DNA of 44,600 nt, taken from positions 1-44,600 of the forward strand of contig PDZS01000037.1 of assembly GCA_002753225.1 (NCBI GenBank), read 5' to 3'. The stretch comes from Deltaproteobacteria bacterium YD0425bin51. Lineage in GTDB: Bacteria; Desulfobacterota; Desulfobacteria; Desulfobacterales; YD0425bin51. Shown here piece after piece: positions 42,531 to 44,600 of the stretch (position 1 is the first letter of the stretch; each line of letters opens with the position of its first letter). Position numbers and translations under genes: made by a program. The notes below the pieces were generated by a model. That model saw nothing but the letters and a program-made list of their open reading frames with translations. It was not told where the DNA came from and ran no database searches.

Positions 42531-44600
42531 TTATGTGTCTGTTTCTTTTTCGCTGTAATAATGACTTTTTGCTCTTTTTTTACGGCGAGCTTTTTTCTTC
42601 CTTTCGCCGTCTTCACCATAATAATAATAATAATATTGGTAATAATAATAACTATCTTTTCCAATATCTACTCCATTTAATATAGCGCCTAAAAGGTGAC
42701 CTCCTACAGATAATATCTGATCAACGCCATTTTTAGCTATTTCCCTTATAGTATCATTAGCTCTAACAACAAGGACTACACCATCCACAGCTTTGGACAA
42801 TATAACAGCATCTGTAACTGCTGTTATTGGAGGAGTATCAACAATAACTTTGTCGAACTTTTCTTTCAAGAGCTCTAAAATATCTTTCATCCGATTTGAG
42901 CCTAAAATTTCAGATGGATTTGGAGGAATAGGGCCTGAAGGAATCATGGATAAGTTAGGAATTCCTGTTTGAAGTACTACTTCATCAATTTTTTTATTCC
43001 CAACTAAAACGTTTGTCATTCCAATATCTCTAGAGAGATTAAACATTTTATGAACTTTAGGTCGCCTTAAATCACAGTCAATAATAACAACCTTATTCCC
43101 AGATTGAGCCATTGTAATTGCTAAATTAGTTGAAGTTAACGTCTTGCCTTCTTGAGGTCCAGCACTTGAAACTAAAATAACTCGTGGTTCTGAACCTGCT
43201 GAAGAAAAAAGAATACCTGTACGAATTCCCCTGTATGCTTCACTAGCAGTTGATTTTGGAGAATGAAAGGTTATTAATTCTGGACGCTCACTTGCAGTTT
43301 CACTTGTACCTTCATCTATGTCCAAATATGGAACAGGTCCTAAGTAAGGTATTTTAAGATGGTTCTTAATATCTTCTGGGATTTTTATTGTATTATCAAG
43401 ATATTCAAAGAAAAAAGCAAGCCCTATACCAAAGAAAAGACCAATAAATACTGATAAAACAATATTTCTTTTCTTTTTAGGTTTTATTGGATTTTCTGGA
43501 ACTTCTGCCTTATCAACTATTCTAATATTACCAGTTTTCATGTCTTCAGTCATAGTTGTTTCTTTAAAACGCTTTATCAAAAGATTATACATCTCTCTTG
43601 CGCTTTCAGTCTCCCGCTGAAGTACCATATACTCTATTGCTTTCTCATTTAAAGATAAAGATTCTTTTTTTTGGGTTCCAAGAGATTCTTTCAAAGACAT
43701 CTCTTTGGCTAGAGTTACTCTGTATTCATTGTATAAAGAATTTATTACGCGCTCAATTTCTTGCTGTTTTCTAGACATTAATGTTTTTAACTCTGATTCA
43801 ATAGCAATCATTTGAGGATGATTTGAGCCATATTTCTTTGAAAATTCAGACATCTTTTTATACAGCTCTACTTCCATTGTATTTATTTCTTTAATTAACT
43901 CATTTTTAATAACTTCAGGTATAGAATCAAATTTACCAGGCGAGCCACGTAAAGCTGCTGCTTGTTTATAACGAGTTTCTGCCTCAACTCTAGCAGCTTC
44001 AGCGTTCACTACCTGTTCATTTAACTGAGCTAATTTTTGAGCTGTAACTTTTTCTGTATCACTTGAAAAATCTGTAATAATACCATGCTTTTCTTTATAC
44101 TGCAGAAGAGCTTTTTCAGCTTTATCGACCTTTTGCCTCTCAACTTCAATACGTTCATGCAACCATTTCACAGCATCTTGAACAACTTTTAATTTAGTAT
44201 CTAAATTTTGATCAATGTATGCTTGAGCAAGGGCATTAGCAATATCAGAAGCTAACTTTGGATCTCTAGCTTCAAAATTCAGATCAACCAACCTGCTATT
44301 ACGAATTGGAGCAACATTTACTCTCTCTATAAATTTTGTAACTAACTCCTTATCAGGTGCATCATCTTCATTCTCTTTTTTCCCCTTTTTAGGTTTTTCT
44401 ATCTTTAAAAGAGAAATTATAGAATCTTTAATTGAACTTATATTATCTTTTATATATGTTTTAAAATTTTGAATAAAATTATCTTTTATTTTAGGAAAAA
44501 ACTCTTCACTTTTATCTAAGTTAAGTCTTTTTATAACTTCTCGTGCAATACTTCTACTTTCAATTATTTTATATTGAGTTTGATAATAATCAGTTCCAGA
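42531..44600 (-). CDS. Wzc-like polysaccharide co-polymerase and tyrosine kinase (5' end beyond window)
   Basis: The frame is open to the last base, so the start is outside; the first visible residues are SGTDYYQTQYKIIESRSIAR. The visible part comprises the end of a Wzz chain-length domain with a long coiled coil (AVKWLHERI onward), a membrane helix near nt 43440 (NIVLSVFIGLFFGIGLAFFF), and a C-terminal BY-kinase: Walker A AGPQEGKTLTS (about 43135-43170), Walker A' IIDCDLRRPK, Walker B VIVDTPP, and a tyrosine-rich tail (SYYYYQYYYYYYGEDG) as phosphorylation cluster, then a basic end. It governs polysaccharide polymerisation and export with the phosphatase that follows. Confidence 0.92.
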   Translation of the reverse strand, partial: SGTDYYQTQYKIIESRSIAREVIKRLNLDKSEEFFPKIKDNFIQNFKTYIKDNISSIKDSIISLLKIEKPKKGKKENEDDAPDKELVTKFIERVNVAPIRNSRLVDLNFEARDPKLASDIANALAQAYIDQNLDTKLKVVQDAVKWLHERIEVERQKVDKAEKALLQYKEKHGIITDFSSDTEKVTAQKLAQLNEQVVNAEAARVEAETRYKQAAALRGSPGKFDSIPEVIKNELIKEINTMEVELYKKMSEFSKKYGSNHPQMIAIESELKTLMSRKQQEIERVINSLYNEYRVTLAKEMSLKESLGTQKKESLSLNEKAIEYMVLQRETESAREMYNLLIKRFKETTMTEDMKTGNIRIVDKAEVPENPIKPKKKRNIVLSVFIGLFFGIGLAFFFEYLDNTIKIPEDIKNHLKIPYLGPVPYLDIDEGTSETASERPELITFHSPKSTASEAYRGIRTGILFSSAGSEPRVILVSSAGPQEGKTLTSTNLAITMAQSGNKVVIIDCDLRRPKVHKMFNLSRDIGMTNVLVGNKKIDEVVLQTGIPNLSMIPSGPIPPNPSEILGSNRMKDILELLKEKFDKVIVDTPPITAVTDAVILSKAVDGVVLVVRANDTIREIAKNGVDQILSVGGHLLGAILNGVDIGKDSYYYYQYYYYYYGEDGERKKKARRKKRAKSHYYSEKETDT

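Overview
The window is an AT-rich bacterial chromosome segment, most likely from an anaerobic deltaproteobacterium (Desulfobacterota, Desulfobacterales-like). The reasons are the rubrerythrin / desulfoferrodoxin / ferritin / cytochrome bd set, a periplasmic-type CbiK cobaltochelatase, an ADP-forming acetyl-CoA synthetase fusion, a YcaO-TPR protein, FHDxxN histidine kinases, and a complete housekeeping complement (dnaG-rpoD, rnpB, ispD, hisA, ribF, def-fmt, scpAB, purN). The assignment is inferred from family content; no search was run.

Layout. 1-4.7 kb: a dynamin-like GTPase converges on a YcaO-TPR / SprA-like metalloprotease pair. 4.8-6.6 kb: an acyltransferase and a short-chain dehydrogenase. 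6.6-13.3 kb: tRNA-Ala, hisA, dnaG, rpoD, tRNA-Met or tRNA-Ile2 with a terminator, a Nif3-like protein and a zinc-ribbon protein. 13.26-18.8 kb: rnpB, then an HPr-fusion protein, ispD, a histidine kinase, a hexapeptide acyltransferase and a TolC-type protein, all on +. 18.8-20.7 kb (-): cbiK and a FecCD permease. 20.8-21.1 kb: convergent tRNA-Thr and tRNA-Leu around a perfect 17-bp stem. 21.2-24.7 kb: ribF, a flippase-like membrane protein, def and fmt, convergent with scpA-scpB (to 25.9 kb). 26.0-28.5 kb: receiver-PilZ protein, a hypothetical protein behind a sigma28-like promoter, and a TPR lipoprotein.

28.5-29.6 kb is the main non-housekeeping stretch. It holds two inverted repeats, a MITE-like 179-bp element, a 48-residue peptide gene with a six-cysteine knottin-type framework (C-x6-C-x6-CC-x6-C-x5-C) carrying its own ribosome site and terminator, and an apparent helicase/PLD remnant. 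Next on - are a 140-aa protein, a VWA (NorD-like) protein and a MoxR/NorQ ATPase, divergent from a TraB-family membrane protein.

34.2-44.6 kb is one long minus-strand run of ten tightly packed genes. In transcription order: a Wzc-like tyrosine kinase (cut by the window end), its PHP-type phosphatase, ADP-forming acetyl-CoA synthetase, rubrerythrin, desulfoferrodoxin, ferritin, cydA, cydB, a flavoprotein fused to a degenerate LMW-phosphatase domain, and purN. It couples surface polysaccharide control with oxygen and superoxide defence.

A 28-bp near-perfect palindrome occurs three times. It forms the last codons of hisA, supplies both stop codons at the fmt/scpB junction, and lies in frame inside cydB. 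In both coding copies it encodes the same peptide, VETH(G/S)RASLH.
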